A stretch of 59,890 nucleotides of DNA from Streptomyces sp. MMG1533 (GCF_001279775.1 NZ_LGDG01000253.1:1-59890); one strand, 5' to 3'; positions 49,805 through 58,872 are shown, numbered from the stretch's first letter. A program made the numbers and translations. The notes: generated by a model from the letters alone, not told the origin.

Positions 49805-49907
49805 GGAACCGACTATGTCACACGGACGGCCGTCGTGAAGATGGGTCATCCAGCCGGGAAAACCCGTGCTTCCACCGTGGAAACGGCCTAACCAATGCGC
49901 AACAAAT

Positions 49908-49936
49908 TATTGACGCCCGTGTATCTATTGACACAC
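49908..49936. promoter_or_regulatory. Promoter/operator region of the salicylate operon
   Basis: A direct repeat TATTGACGC / TATTGACAC (49908 and 49926, 18 bp apart) overlaps a dyad GTGTATC-TATT-GACACAC (49919-49936, 6 of 7 matches). Unusually AT-rich for the window. TTGAC can serve as -35. The site is 51 nt before the hydroxylase start and 104 nt from the PaaX start. Confidence 0.5.
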
Positions 49937-49986
49937 GACACTCGTGGGCTGAGTCTGGGCGTGTACTCGACGTGGAGGCAGGAACC

Positions 49987-51516
49987 ATGGTTTCTCGGAT
50001 CGCTTGCGTAGGAGGCGGCCCCGGCGGGCTGTTCTTCGCGGCGCTCATCAAGCAGGCCGATCCGTCGGTCGAAGTGACGGTCTTCGAGAGGAACCGCGCG
50101 GAGGACACCTTCGGCTTCGGCGTGGTGTTCTCGGACGCGACCCTGGCCGCCATCCACGAGGCGGATCCGGTGCTGCGCACGGCTCTCGCCAAGGACGGCC
50201 GGCACTGGGACGACATCGAGGTGCGGCTGAAGGGACAGCGGATCCGGTGCGGCGGCAACGGCATGGCCGCCATCACCCGCAAGACCCTGCTCCAGCTGCT
50301 GCGCCGACGGGCCGAGGAGGTCGGCGTCCAGCTCCGCTTCAGCCACGAGGTCCCCGCGGATCCGGCGCAGCTGGCCGAATACGACCTGATCGTGGCCGCC
50401 GACGGCGCGAACTCCCGCTTCCGTGACCGCCTCGCCGACGTGCTCGCGCCGGAGGTGGAGGTCGCGACCGCGAAGTTCATCTGGTTCGGCACCGACTATC
50501 TCTTCGACGGCCTGACCTTCGTCCACGAGCACGGCCCGCACGGCACCTTCGCCGTGCACGGCTACCCGATCAGCGACGGCGTCAGCACCTTCATCGTGGA
50601 GACGGACGAGGAGTCCTGGCGGCGGGCCGGACTCGACGAGTTCGACGCCGCGCAGCCGCCCGGCCCGAGCGACGAGAAGAGCAAGCAGTACCTGGAGAAG
50701 CTCTTCGCCGATCAGATCGACGGACACGAACTGCTGGTCAACAACTCCCGCTGGGGCAACTTCCGCACCCGGCGCACCCACCGCTGGCACAGCGGCAACG
50801 TCGTCCTCCTCGGCGACGCGGCGCACACCGCGCACTTCTCCGTCGGCTCCGGAACCAAGATGGCCATGGAGGACGCCGTCGCCCTCGCCGACAGCCTCCT
50901 TGCCCGCCGCGACGACCTGCCGAGCGCCCTGGAGGCCTACGAGGCGGCGCGGCGGCCCTCGGTGGAGAAGATCCAGGGGTCGGCCCGGCCGAGCCTGTCC
51001 TGGTGGGAGCACTTCGGGCGCTATCACGACGCGTTCGAGCCGACGCAGTTCGCCTTCCACTTCATCTCCCGCAGCATCGGCAAGGAACGGATCGCGCGCC
51101 GCGACCCGGAGTTCGTCGAGCAGGTCGTGAGGGACTGGCGGGCAGCGCACGAGGGGAGCGCCCCCTTGGACACGCCGTTCCGGCTGGGGGAGCGGGAATT
51201 CGCCGGCCGACGGCTGACCGCGGCCGACCTCGCGGCGCTGCGCGCCGAGGGGTGCCTGTGGCTCACCGCACCGGAGGCTGAGGCTCAACTGCCCGACGCC
51301 TACGACCAGTTGGCCGAATCCTTGAGCGGTGACACACCGCCGGATCTGGTCGCCGTACAGGGCGGAACCCCGTTCACCCGGTCGCTGCTCGCGGAACAGT
51401 CCCGGCTGGTGCACGGCGTACCCGTGCTGATCGTGGAGGACGGGATGGACGACGACCGGGCCGAGACGCTGCTCCTGTCCGGGCGCGCCGATCTGGTGGG
51501 GCGGGAGCAGTCATGA
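49987..51516 (+). CDS. Salicylyl-CoA 5-hydroxylase-like FAD monooxygenase
   Basis: 509 residues. FAD fold IACVGGGPGGLFFAALIKQADP, DLIVAADGANSRFRDRLAD, and GD motif VVLLGDAAHTAHFSVGSGTKMAMEDAVALAD. The long form with segments TFGFGVVFSDATLAAIHEADP and FIWFGTDYLFDGLTF is typical of aryl-CoA hydroxylases such as salicylyl-CoA 5-hydroxylase (SdgC of Streptomyces sp. WA46) and anthraniloyl-CoA monooxygenase. Product would be gentisyl-CoA. First gene of the plus-strand operon; ribosome site GGAGG 12-8 nt before the ATG. Its stop overlaps the next ATG (ATGA). Confidence 0.88.
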   Translation: MVSRIACVGGGPGGLFFAALIKQADPSVEVTVFERNRAEDTFGFGVVFSDATLAAIHEADPVLRTALAKDGRHWDDIEVRLKGQRIRCGGNGMAAITRKTLLQLLRRRAEEVGVQLRFSHEVPADPAQLAEYDLIVAADGANSRFRDRLADVLAPEVEVATAKFIWFGTDYLFDGLTFVHEHGPHGTFAVHGYPISDGVSTFIVETDEESWRRAGLDEFDAAQPPGPSDEKSKQYLEKLFADQIDGHELLVNNSRWGNFRTRRTHRWHSGNVVLLGDAAHTAHFSVGSGTKMAMEDAVALADSLLARRDDLPSALEAYEAARRPSVEKIQGSARPSLSWWEHFGRYHDAFEPTQFAFHFISRSIGKERIARRDPEFVEQVVRDWRAAHEGSAPLDTPFRLGEREFAGRRLTAADLAALRAEGCLWLTAPEAEAQLPDAYDQLAESLSGDTPPDLVAVQGGTPFTRSLLAEQSRLVHGVPVLIVEDGMDDDRAETLLLSGRADLVGREQS

Positions 51517-53564
51517 CCCTGAACCTGACGCCGATGTTCGCGCCCGAGGGCGTGGTCGTGATCGGCGCCTCGCGGCAGAGCGGGAAGCTGGGAGCCGCCA
51601 TGGCCCGGTCCCTGGCCGCCTTCCCCGGCGCCCGCGCCCTGGTCAACGCGCGCCGCCCCGACCCCGACGACGGCGTGTACGCCTCGGTCGCCGAAGCGGT
51701 CGCGCACACCGGCGGACGGCTCGATCTGGCCGTGCTGTGCGTGCCTGCGGCCGGCAGTGCGGACGCACTCGCCGAAGCGGCCGCCGCGGGCTGCCGTGCC
51801 GCGCTGGTCTGCGCCGGCGGTTTCGGCGAGGCGGGCCCGGAGGGCGAGGCGCACGCGGACGCACTCCGCCGCGTCGCCCAGGAGACGGGGATCCGCATTC
51901 TCGGCCCCAACACCTCCGGCTTCTTCGCTCCCCACCTCGCACTCACGGCCAGTTTCGTGCCCGCGGCCGGGCAGCTGCCGGCCGGGGACATCGCGGTGGT
52001 CGCGGCCAGTGGCGGCGTCAACCACGCGCTCTCCTTCGACCTGGTCGCCGCCGGAAACGGGATCAGCCTCGGCGTCGGGATCGGGGCAGGCCTCGACGTC
52101 ACCGCCGCGGACGTCCTGGAACACCTCGCGGGGGACGGTCGTACGACGGCCGTGGCGCTGCATCTGGAGACGGTTCCGGACGGGCCGCGGCTGGTGGATG
52201 CCGTACGCCTGCTGGCCGCTGTCAAGCCGGTCGTCGCGCTGGTCGTCGGGCGCAGTGACGTCGGTGACTTCGCCCGCTCGCACACCGGGGCGCTCGCCAC
52301 TTCCTGGCGCACGACGCGGGCCGCGCTGCGGCAGGCCGGAGCGGTGGTCGTGGACGACGAGCGGGAGACGGTGGACGCGCTCACCGCGCTCTCCCGCATC
52401 CAGCTGCGCCCCCACCCGGACCCGGGCCTCGGCCTCGTGACCGCCCAGGCCGGGCCGGGACTGCTGCTCGCGGACCGCGCGGGGGCCGACGGCATCCGGA
52501 TGCCGGAGCTGACCGAGACCACCCAGGCCAAGCTGAGTGAGCTACTGCCCCCGCTCACCTACCAGCGCAATCCGGTCGACACCGGCCGGCCCGCCGAGAC
52601 CTTCGCCCGCGTACTCACCGCCACCGCCGCGGACGAGGCGGTGGACCTGCTCGCCGTCTACGCCCTGACGGAGCCCGACAGCGTCGACCTCGCCTCGGCC
52701 GCCCAGGACGCCGGACTCGGGGCGGACTTCCCGGCCGTAGTGGTCGTCGGCGGCCTGCCCGAGGACGTCGCCGAGCAGCGGGCGAGGCTGCACAAGGCGG
52801 GGATTCCGGCGCTGACCGGACCGGCTTCCGCCGCGGGTGCCGTACGGGCCCTGGTGACGCACGCGCGACAGCGGGCCGTGCCGGCCGACGCGCCTTTGCC
52901 GGAGACGGCCGCGTCCGTGCCGGCCGGGCCGCTGGACGAGGACGCCGCCAAGACGTTCCTGGCAGGGCTGGGCATCCGCACCCCGGACCGTGTCGCCTGC
53001 GACTCCCGAGCCGACGCCCACTACGCCCTGCACCTGCTGGGCGGGCCTGTCGCGGTCAAGGTGCTCGACGCCGCGATCCTGCACAAGACGGAGATCGGCG
53101 GAGTCCACCTCGGCGTGCGCACCCCCGACGAACTCGACGCGGCGCTGGACGCCATCGGCCCCGACCGCCGCTACCTGGTGGAGACGATGGCTCCGCCAGG
53201 CGTCGACCTCGTGCTCGGCGTGCGGCGGGACCCCGTGTTCGGGCCTGTCGTCCTCGCGGGACTGGGCGGCACCGCCGCCGAGGCGCTCGCCGACGTGGCG
53301 ATACGGCTCGCCCCGCTCTCCGCGACGGAGGCCGCCTCGATGCCCGACGACCTGGCCGCCCGCGCCCTGCTCGACGGCTGGCGCGGCGGACCGGTACTGG
53401 ACCGCGCCCAGTTCGGGCAGGTCGCCGCCGCGCTGGCCGCCGCCCTGGCGGCGAGCCCGGACACCGCCGAGATCGAGATCAACCCGCTGCGCCTCACCGC
53501 CGACGGGCTGATCGCACTGGACGCCGTGATCGTCCCCACCGCTCCACCCGCACAGGACCGCTAA
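51513..53564 (+). CDS. Acyl-CoA synthetase (NDP-forming) / acetate-CoA ligase family
   Basis: 683 residues. CoA-binding domain VVVIGASRQSGKLGAAMARSL, succinyl-CoA-ligase-like domain with GPNTSGFFAPHLALTASFVP and SHTGALAT carrying the transfer-loop His, then an ATP-grasp domain (GGPVAVKVLDAAILHKTEIGGVHLGV, VLGVRRDPVFGPVVLAGLGGTAAEAL). Probably loads salicylate or another aromatic acid onto CoA in the pathway, together with the AMP ligase next door. Substrate inferred only from the operon. Overlaps the hydroxylase stop by 4 nt. Confidence 0.85.
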   Translation: MTLNLTPMFAPEGVVVIGASRQSGKLGAAMARSLAAFPGARALVNARRPDPDDGVYASVAEAVAHTGGRLDLAVLCVPAAGSADALAEAAAAGCRAALVCAGGFGEAGPEGEAHADALRRVAQETGIRILGPNTSGFFAPHLALTASFVPAAGQLPAGDIAVVAASGGVNHALSFDLVAAGNGISLGVGIGAGLDVTAADVLEHLAGDGRTTAVALHLETVPDGPRLVDAVRLLAAVKPVVALVVGRSDVGDFARSHTGALATSWRTTRAALRQAGAVVVDDERETVDALTALSRIQLRPHPDPGLGLVTAQAGPGLLLADRAGADGIRMPELTETTQAKLSELLPPLTYQRNPVDTGRPAETFARVLTATAADEAVDLLAVYALTEPDSVDLASAAQDAGLGADFPAVVVVGGLPEDVAEQRARLHKAGIPALTGPASAAGAVRALVTHARQRAVPADAPLPETAASVPAGPLDEDAAKTFLAGLGIRTPDRVACDSRADAHYALHLLGGPVAVKVLDAAILHKTEIGGVHLGVRTPDELDAALDAIGPDRRYLVETMAPPGVDLVLGVRRDPVFGPVVLAGLGGTAAEALADVAIRLAPLSATEAASMPDDLAARALLDGWRGGPVLDRAQFGQVAAALAAALAASPDTAEIEINPLRLTADGLIALDAVIVPTAPPAQDR

Positions 53565-53575
53565 GGAGAACGACC

Positions 53576-55267
53576 ATGCCCAGGCCGAGCAGCAAAGGCG
53601 CTGTGCCCTGGCCCGAGGAGTACGCCAGGCGCTACGCCGACAAGGGCTACTGGGAGGGCCACACGATCGGCGACCGGCTGCACGCCGCCGCCGACGCCGC
53701 TCCCGACGCGGTCGCACTCGTCGACGGCGACCGGCGGCTGACCTACCGTCAACTCGCCGAACGCGCCGACGCCACCGCACTGCGCCTCGCCGCGCTCGGG
53801 CTCCGCCCGGACGACCGGCTCGTGGTGCAGCTGCCCAACACCGCCGAGTTCGTGATCCTCACGTACGCCTGTCTGCGCCTCGGGGTCATCCCGGTGATGG
53901 CGCTGCCCGGGCACCGCAGACACGAGGTCGGTTACCTGGTCGAGCACAGCGAGGCGGTCGCCGTGGCCGTCCCCGACTTCCTCAAGGGCCACGACCACCA
54001 GGCGATGGCGTTCGACATCGCCGAGGACTCGCCAACTCTCCGGCATGTTCTGGTCCTTGGCGACAAGGTGGGCGACGACGCCGTGGATCTGCGGGAGTTG
54101 TGCTCCGCTCCGGGTACGGGCACAGGTACGGGTACGGGGGAGGACCGGGCGGCCGTGGACGCGTACCGGCCCGAGAGTCGCTCGATCGCCGTCTTCCTGC
54201 TCTCCGGCGGCACCACCGGACTGCCGAAGCTGATCGCCCGCACGCACGACGACTACGTCTACAACGCCCGCCGCAGCGCCGAGGTCTGCGAATTCGGCGC
54301 GGACACCGTGTACTTCGCCGCCCTTCCCCTCGGGCACAATTTCCCGCTCGCCTGCCCGGGCATGCTGGGCACGCTGCTGAACGGCGGTCGGGTGGTCCTC
54401 GGCTCCCCCAACCCGGAGAAGGCGTTCCCGATCGTCGAGCGCGAGGGTGTCACCGTGAGCGCCCTGGTCCCGGCCATCGCCCAGCGCTGGCTGGACCACC
54501 ACCGGGAACACCCGGGCACCGACCTCGGCTCCCTGCGCGTCCTCCAGGTCGGCGGCTCCCGGCTGGCCGACCACGTCGCCCGCCGGGTCCGCCCGGAACT
54601 GGGCTGCACGCTCCAGCAGGTGTTCGGCATGGCCGAGGGGCTGCTCAACTACACGCGCCTGGACGACCCCGAGGACGTCATCTGTACGACGCAGGGGCGC
54701 CCCATGTGCGAGGACGACGAGCTCCTCGTCGTCGACGAACTGGGCAACCCGGTCCCCGACGGGACGCCCGGTGTGCTGCTCACCCGCGGCCCGTACACCC
54801 CGCGCGGCTACTACCGCGCCGAGGAGCAGAACGCCCGCGCGTTCACCGAGGACGGCTGGTACCGCACCGGCGACATCGTGCGGCTGCTGCCCGACGGCAA
54901 CCTCGTCGTCGAGGGCCGCGACAAGGACATGATCATCCGGGGCGGGGAGAACATCTCCGCCGAGGAGATCGAGAACTTCGCCTACCAGGCCCCGGGCGTC
55001 GCCCGTGCCGCCGCCGTGGCGATGCCCGACGCCGAACTCGGCGAGCGCATCTGCCTCTACGTCGTACCGGAACCGGGACACACGGTGACCCTCGACGACG
55101 TCCACCACCTCATGGAGCGCGCGGGCGTCGCGCGCTTCAAGTTCCCGGACCGGCTCGTGACCGTCCCCGAACTCGCCGCCACCAAGGTCGGAAAGATCGA
55201 CAAGAAGGCCCTGCGCGCCGACATCACGCGACGCCTCGACGCCGAAGGAACCCCCGATGACCAGTGA
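53576..55267 (+). CDS. Aryl-AMP ligase (salicylyl-AMP ligase-like)
   Basis: 563 residues, ANL superfamily. AMP-binding motif FLLSGGTTGLPKLIARTHDDY, LQQVFGMAEGLLNYT, GWYRTGDIVRLLPDGNLVVEGRDKDMIIRGGENISAEEIE and the catalytic Lys region KVGKIDKKALR. Closest in pattern to 2,3-dihydroxybenzoate/salicylate-AMP ligases (EntE, DhbE, SdgA). A low-complexity PGTGTGTGTGE linker (residues near 180) is made by a 6-bp repeat GGTACG. GGAG sits before the ATG; its end overlaps the dioxygenase start by 11 nt. Confidence 0.9.
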   Translation: MPRPSSKGAVPWPEEYARRYADKGYWEGHTIGDRLHAAADAAPDAVALVDGDRRLTYRQLAERADATALRLAALGLRPDDRLVVQLPNTAEFVILTYACLRLGVIPVMALPGHRRHEVGYLVEHSEAVAVAVPDFLKGHDHQAMAFDIAEDSPTLRHVLVLGDKVGDDAVDLRELCSAPGTGTGTGTGEDRAAVDAYRPESRSIAVFLLSGGTTGLPKLIARTHDDYVYNARRSAEVCEFGADTVYFAALPLGHNFPLACPGMLGTLLNGGRVVLGSPNPEKAFPIVEREGVTVSALVPAIAQRWLDHHREHPGTDLGSLRVLQVGGSRLADHVARRVRPELGCTLQQVFGMAEGLLNYTRLDDPEDVICTTQGRPMCEDDELLVVDELGNPVPDGTPGVLLTRGPYTPRGYYRAEEQNARAFTEDGWYRTGDIVRLLPDGNLVVEGRDKDMIIRGGENISAEEIENFAYQAPGVARAAAVAMPDAELGERICLYVVPEPGHTVTLDDVHHLMERAGVARFKFPDRLVTVPELAATKVGKIDKKALRADITRRLDAEGTPDDQ

Positions 55268-56345
55268 CACAGTCATAGCCCCGGAGGAGACGGACCCCGA
55301 ACTCCGGAAGCTGTACGACGGCTTCACGGCGGCCGGGCTCATCCCCCTGTGGACCGAGATCGGCGACCTCATGCCGCTCAGCCCGCAGCCCGAGGCCGTG
55401 CCGCACGTCTGGCAGTGGGACACCCTCCTGCCGCTCGCCCGCCGGGCCGGTGACCTCGTGCCGGTCGGGCGCGGCGGAGAGCGGCGTGCCATCGCGCTCG
55501 CCAACCCCGGCCTGCCGGGGCGCCCGTACGCAACTCCCAATCTCTGGGCGGCGGTTCAGTACCTGGGTCCGCGTGAGGTGGCGCCGGCGCACCGCCACTC
55601 ACAGGGCGCCTTCCGGTTCATCCTGGAGGGTGAGGGAGTGTGGACGGTCGTCAACGGCGACGCGGTCGAGATGTGTCCCGGCGACCTGCTGCTCACTCCG
55701 TCGATGCACTGGCACGGCCACCACCACGTCGGCGACGAGCCGATGGTGTGGCTGGACGGCCTCGACATCCCGCTCGTGCACCGGCTCGACGCCGGTTTCT
55801 TCGAGTTCGGCGAGAACGGCGTGTCGGACCGGTCGACCCCTTCCCGGTCGCGCAACGAGCGGCTGTGGGGTCACCCGGGGCTACGGCCGATCGCGGCCCC
55901 GGACAGCCCCAACTCCCCTCTCATGGCCTACCGTTGGGCCGACACCGACGACGCTCTCACCGCCCAGCTGGAGCTGGAGGACGAGGGGCACCCGGGCGTC
56001 ATCGAGCCCGGCCACGCCGGGATCCGCTTCACCAACCCGGCGACCGGGCGCGACGCCCTCGCCAGCCTGCGCACCGAGATGCACCGCCTGCGCCCGGGCG
56101 CGAGGACCGCCACCCGACGCACGGTCGGTTCCTCGGTCTGGCAGGTCTTCCGCGGCAGCGGCACGGTCACCCTCGACGACCGCGTGATCGAGGTGGCCGA
56201 GGGTGACCTGATCGCCGTCCCCTCCTGGTGCGCGATGACCATCGGCGCGCACACGCAGCTTGACCTGTTCACCTTCAACGACGCGCCTGTTTATGAGGCG
56301 TTGAACCTCGGCCGCACCGAAACCACAGGGAGCACCCGCGCATGA
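55257..56345 (+). CDS. Gentisate 1,2-dioxygenase
   Basis: 362 residues, bicupin. First cupin has PREVAPAHRHSQGAFRFILEGEGVWTVVNGD with Fe(II) ligands His112 and His114 and a third His in WHGHHHV. The second cupin is TRRTVGSSVWQVFRGSGTVTLDD, with degenerate ligands. Full length for the family. Cleaves gentisate to maleylpyruvate with O2. Overlaps the AMP ligase by 11 nt and the next gene by ATGA. Confidence 0.94.
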   Translation: MTSDTVIAPEETDPELRKLYDGFTAAGLIPLWTEIGDLMPLSPQPEAVPHVWQWDTLLPLARRAGDLVPVGRGGERRAIALANPGLPGRPYATPNLWAAVQYLGPREVAPAHRHSQGAFRFILEGEGVWTVVNGDAVEMCPGDLLLTPSMHWHGHHHVGDEPMVWLDGLDIPLVHRLDAGFFEFGENGVSDRSTPSRSRNERLWGHPGLRPIAAPDSPNSPLMAYRWADTDDALTAQLELEDEGHPGVIEPGHAGIRFTNPATGRDALASLRTEMHRLRPGARTATRRTVGSSVWQVFRGSGTVTLDDRVIEVAEGDLIAVPSWCAMTIGAHTQLDLFTFNDAPVYEALNLGRTETTGSTRA

Positions 56346-57175
56346 AGCTCGCCACCATCCGCACCGCCGACGGCACGGCGGCCGTCCGCCTCGACGGCGA
56401 GAGGGCCGTGGAGACCGGCGCCACCGACGTCGCCGCCCTGCTGCGCCGCCCGGACTGGCGTACGTACGCGGCCGCCGCCGACGGTCCGACGCACGACGTG
56501 GCGGTCCTCGACCTGGCCCCGGTCGTCACGACCCCGGCCAAGATCTTCTGCGTGGGCCACAACTACCGTGCCCACATCGCGGAGATGGGCCGCGAGATGC
56601 CGTCGTACCCCGCTCTCTTCGGCAAGTTCGCCAACGTCCTGCTCGGCGCCCGCGACGACATCGTCCATCCGGGCGAGACGGAGGAACTGGACTGGGAGGC
56701 CGAACTCGGCTTCGTCGTCGGCTCCCGGCTGCGCCGCCGCGCCACCAAGGAGGAGGCGGCGGCCGCGATCGCCGGCTACACGGTCGTCAATGACATCTCC
56801 ATGCGTGACTGGCAGTGGCGTACCCCGCAGTGGCTGCAGGGCAAGGCATGGGAGGCCAGCACCCCGGCCGGGCCCTGGCTGGTCACGGGCGACGAGATCG
56901 ACGACGCGGCCGATCTGGAGATCCGCCTCGAGGTGGACGGCGAGGTCATGCAGCGCTCGCGCACGTCCGACCTGCTCTTCACCCCGGCGGACATCGCCGC
57001 GTACCTCAGCACGTTCACGACGCTGGAGCCGGGCGACCTCGTTCTCACCGGTACGCCGGGCGGGGTGGGTGCGGCCCGCGACCCCAAGGTGTTCCTGAAG
57101 CCCGGACAGGTGGTGCGGACCGTGGTCGAGGGGATCGGGGAGTGCGTGAACGTCATCGTCGAGGACAAGCAGTGA
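56342..57175 (+). CDS. Fumarylpyruvate hydrolase (FAH family)
   Basis: 277 residues. FAH-fold metal-ligand region: KIFCVGHNYRAHIAEMG, ELDWEAELGFVVGSRLRR (Glu ligands) and DVVLTGTPGGVGAARDP-like C-terminal motif DLVLTGTPGGVGAARDPKVFLKPG. In a gentisate pathway it hydrolyses fumarylpyruvate to fumarate and pyruvate. The GTG of the isomerase gene overlaps its stop (GTGA). Confidence 0.93.
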   Translation: MKLATIRTADGTAAVRLDGERAVETGATDVAALLRRPDWRTYAAAADGPTHDVAVLDLAPVVTTPAKIFCVGHNYRAHIAEMGREMPSYPALFGKFANVLLGARDDIVHPGETEELDWEAELGFVVGSRLRRRATKEEAAAAIAGYTVVNDISMRDWQWRTPQWLQGKAWEASTPAGPWLVTGDEIDDAADLEIRLEVDGEVMQRSRTSDLLFTPADIAAYLSTFTTLEPGDLVLTGTPGGVGAARDPKVFLKPGQVVRTVVEGIGECVNVIVEDKQ

Positions 57176-57870
57176 CACCGCTGGACTGGGTGGAGGAGGG
57201 GCAGCGTGCGCTGCAGCGGTCGGTCGACGCGCTGCCTGCCGACGCGGTGACCGAGCCGTCCGCCCTGCCCGGCTGGACCCGCGGCCACCTGCTCACCCAC
57301 CTCGCCCGCAACGCCGACGCCCTGGTCAACCTGCTGACCTGGGCCCGGACGGGGATCCCCACGCCCATGTACGCCTCGCCGGACCAGCGCGTCACCGACA
57401 TCGAGGCGGGCGCCGGACGACCCCTGGCCGAGCAACAGGCCGACGTGGGGGAGTCCGCCGCCCGCTTCCGGAAAGCCGCCGAGGCACTCTCACCCGACGC
57501 CTGGTCGGCCACCGTGGTCAGCGGGCAGGGCCGCGACATCCCGGCGTCGGAGGTGCCGTGGCTGCGGGCTCGCGAGGTGTGGATCCACCTGGTCGACCTG
57601 CGCGTGGGCGTCGGCATGGACGCGCTGCCGCCCGACTTCGCCTGGGCCCTCGTACGCGATGCGGCCGCGTGGATGTCGGCCCGTATCGCCCCGGGTATCG
57701 GTGCGGAACTGTCGGCGGACGGCCACGACACCGTCGTCCTGGGCACGCCCGCCCCCGGCGTCACGGTCACCGGACCGCCGTACGCCCTGGCCGCCTGGCT
57801 CACCGGCCGGAGCGGTACCGACGAACTGCACGTCACCGGTGAACTCCCGGAAATTTCACGCTGGCTGTGA
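57172..57870 (+). CDS. Mycothiol-dependent maleylpyruvate isomerase
   Basis: 232 residues. N-terminal DinB-like four-helix bundle with ALPGWTRGHLLTHLARNADALVNLLTWARTG (metal-binding His residues) and WLRAREVWIHLVDLRVGVG, then a C-terminal sterol-carrier-like domain ELSADGHDTVVLG..VTGPPYALAAWLTGR. Family members need mycothiol, the actinobacterial thiol. It converts maleylpyruvate to fumarylpyruvate, the step before the preceding hydrolase. GTG start overlaps the hydrolase stop. Confidence 0.93.
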   Translation: MTPLDWVEEGQRALQRSVDALPADAVTEPSALPGWTRGHLLTHLARNADALVNLLTWARTGIPTPMYASPDQRVTDIEAGAGRPLAEQQADVGESAARFRKAAEALSPDAWSATVVSGQGRDIPASEVPWLRAREVWIHLVDLRVGVGMDALPPDFAWALVRDAAAWMSARIAPGIGAELSADGHDTVVLGTPAPGVTVTGPPYALAAWLTGRSGTDELHVTGELPEISRWL

Positions 57871-57904
57871 GCCGGACGTGGCTGAACGATCAAAGGAGAT
57901 CGAC

Positions 57905-58633
57905 ATGAGCGAGACCTTCGTCCTGGTGACCGGAGCCTGTCACGGCGGATGGGCCTGGCGCCCGGTCGCGAACGAGCTGAGAGCCGCCGGGCACCAGGTG
58001 CACACCCCCACCTTGGCCGGGCTGGGCGCCGACGACGACCCGCGCGGCGTCACCCTCACCGACTGCGTGAACAGTCTCGCGGACTACGTCGAACGAGCCG
58101 GGCTGACCGACATCACCCTGCTCGGCCACAGCTGGGGCGGCTACGTCCTGACCGGCGCGGCGCCGAAACTCGCGGCCCGGATACGGCGCCTGGTCTTCTG
58201 GAACGCGTTCGTCCCGAACGACGGCGAGTCCCTGATCGACGCGTGCCCGCCCCACTACGGCGAGATGTTCCACGCCGTGGCGGCCGCCTCCGGCAACGAC
58301 ACGGTGACGTTTCCCTTCGAGGTCTTTCAGCAGGCGTTCATGCAGGATGCCAGTGAGGAGACCCAGCGCCTGATCCACTCCCTGCTCGTCCCGCAGCCCC
58401 TGGGCACCTTCACCGAGAAGCCGGACACGACGGCGTTCGCCGCACTCGACATCCCCACCGCCTACATCCTGGCCACCGAAGACCTCGCGCTTCCCGGCGA
58501 GTGGGCCTGGGCCGACCGCTTCCTGCCACGGCTCAAGAACCCGCTGGTCATCGAGACCCCGGGCAGCCACGAGGCCCTCTTCACCCGCCCCGCCGAACTG
58601 GCCGACGCGTTCGTCCGGGCCTGCGCGGCATAG
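57905..58633 (+). CDS. Alpha/beta hydrolase, plant-methylesterase-like
   Basis: 242 residues. TFVLVTGACHGGWAWRPVANELRAAGHQVHTPTLAG, nucleophile elbow LLGHSWGGYV with Ser76, and catalytic His in ETPGSHEALFTRPAELADAF. The order and the N-terminal ACHGGW segment resemble SABP2/MES-type esterases that hydrolyse methyl salicylate. AAAGGAG lies 8 nt before the ATG. It is last in the salicylate operon. Either it frees salicylate from an ester or it hydrolyses gentisyl-CoA, for which no other thioesterase is seen in the operon. Both roles are inferred. Confidence 0.85.
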   Translation: MSETFVLVTGACHGGWAWRPVANELRAAGHQVHTPTLAGLGADDDPRGVTLTDCVNSLADYVERAGLTDITLLGHSWGGYVLTGAAPKLAARIRRLVFWNAFVPNDGESLIDACPPHYGEMFHAVAAASGNDTVTFPFEVFQQAFMQDASEETQRLIHSLLVPQPLGTFTEKPDTTAFAALDIPTAYILATEDLALPGEWAWADRFLPRLKNPLVIETPGSHEALFTRPAELADAFVRACAA

Positions 58634-58657
58634 AGCGGCCTCATCGCGTCCTGCACC

Positions 58658-58705
58658 GAGAAGGGGCACCTGACCCGCACTGGCCGTGGTCAGGCGCCCC
58701 TTCTC
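58658..58705 (+). terminator. Strong terminator of the salicylate operon
   Basis: Arms 58658-58675 and 58688-58705 form an 18-bp stem with one mismatch and a 12-nt loop. It lies 25 nt past the esterase stop. Confidence 0.85.
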
Positions 58706-58783
58706 GTGCCTCGGGAAGAGGCCGGGATTCCGCGACCGGCAGGCGGCTACCGACTGTGGGGGAGGAGCGGACCGCCCGGCCCC

Positions 58784-58872
58784 TGGGCGGCCGGTGATGA
58801 AGCCCGCCGTCTCACCGACGAACATCGCGATCGCCCAGGCCACGTCCCCCGGTTCCACGACCCGCCCCGGGG
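58784..58872 (-). pseudogene. Short-chain dehydrogenase (SDR) C-terminal remnant
   Basis: On the minus strand a frame reads PGRVVEPGDVAWAIAMFVGETAGFITGR. This is the usual SDR ending (R-x-x-EPEDVAxAVxFLxSDEAGFITGQ). No upstream SDR body exists, as the preceding bases belong to the lectin terminator region, so it is a leftover tail of a deleted gene. Confidence 0.6.

Noticed and set aside
53561..55540. A 659-codon minus-strand frame opposite the AMP ligase
   Set aside because: The plus strand has complete ANL motifs; the minus frame is Gly/Val/Asp-rich without family pattern.
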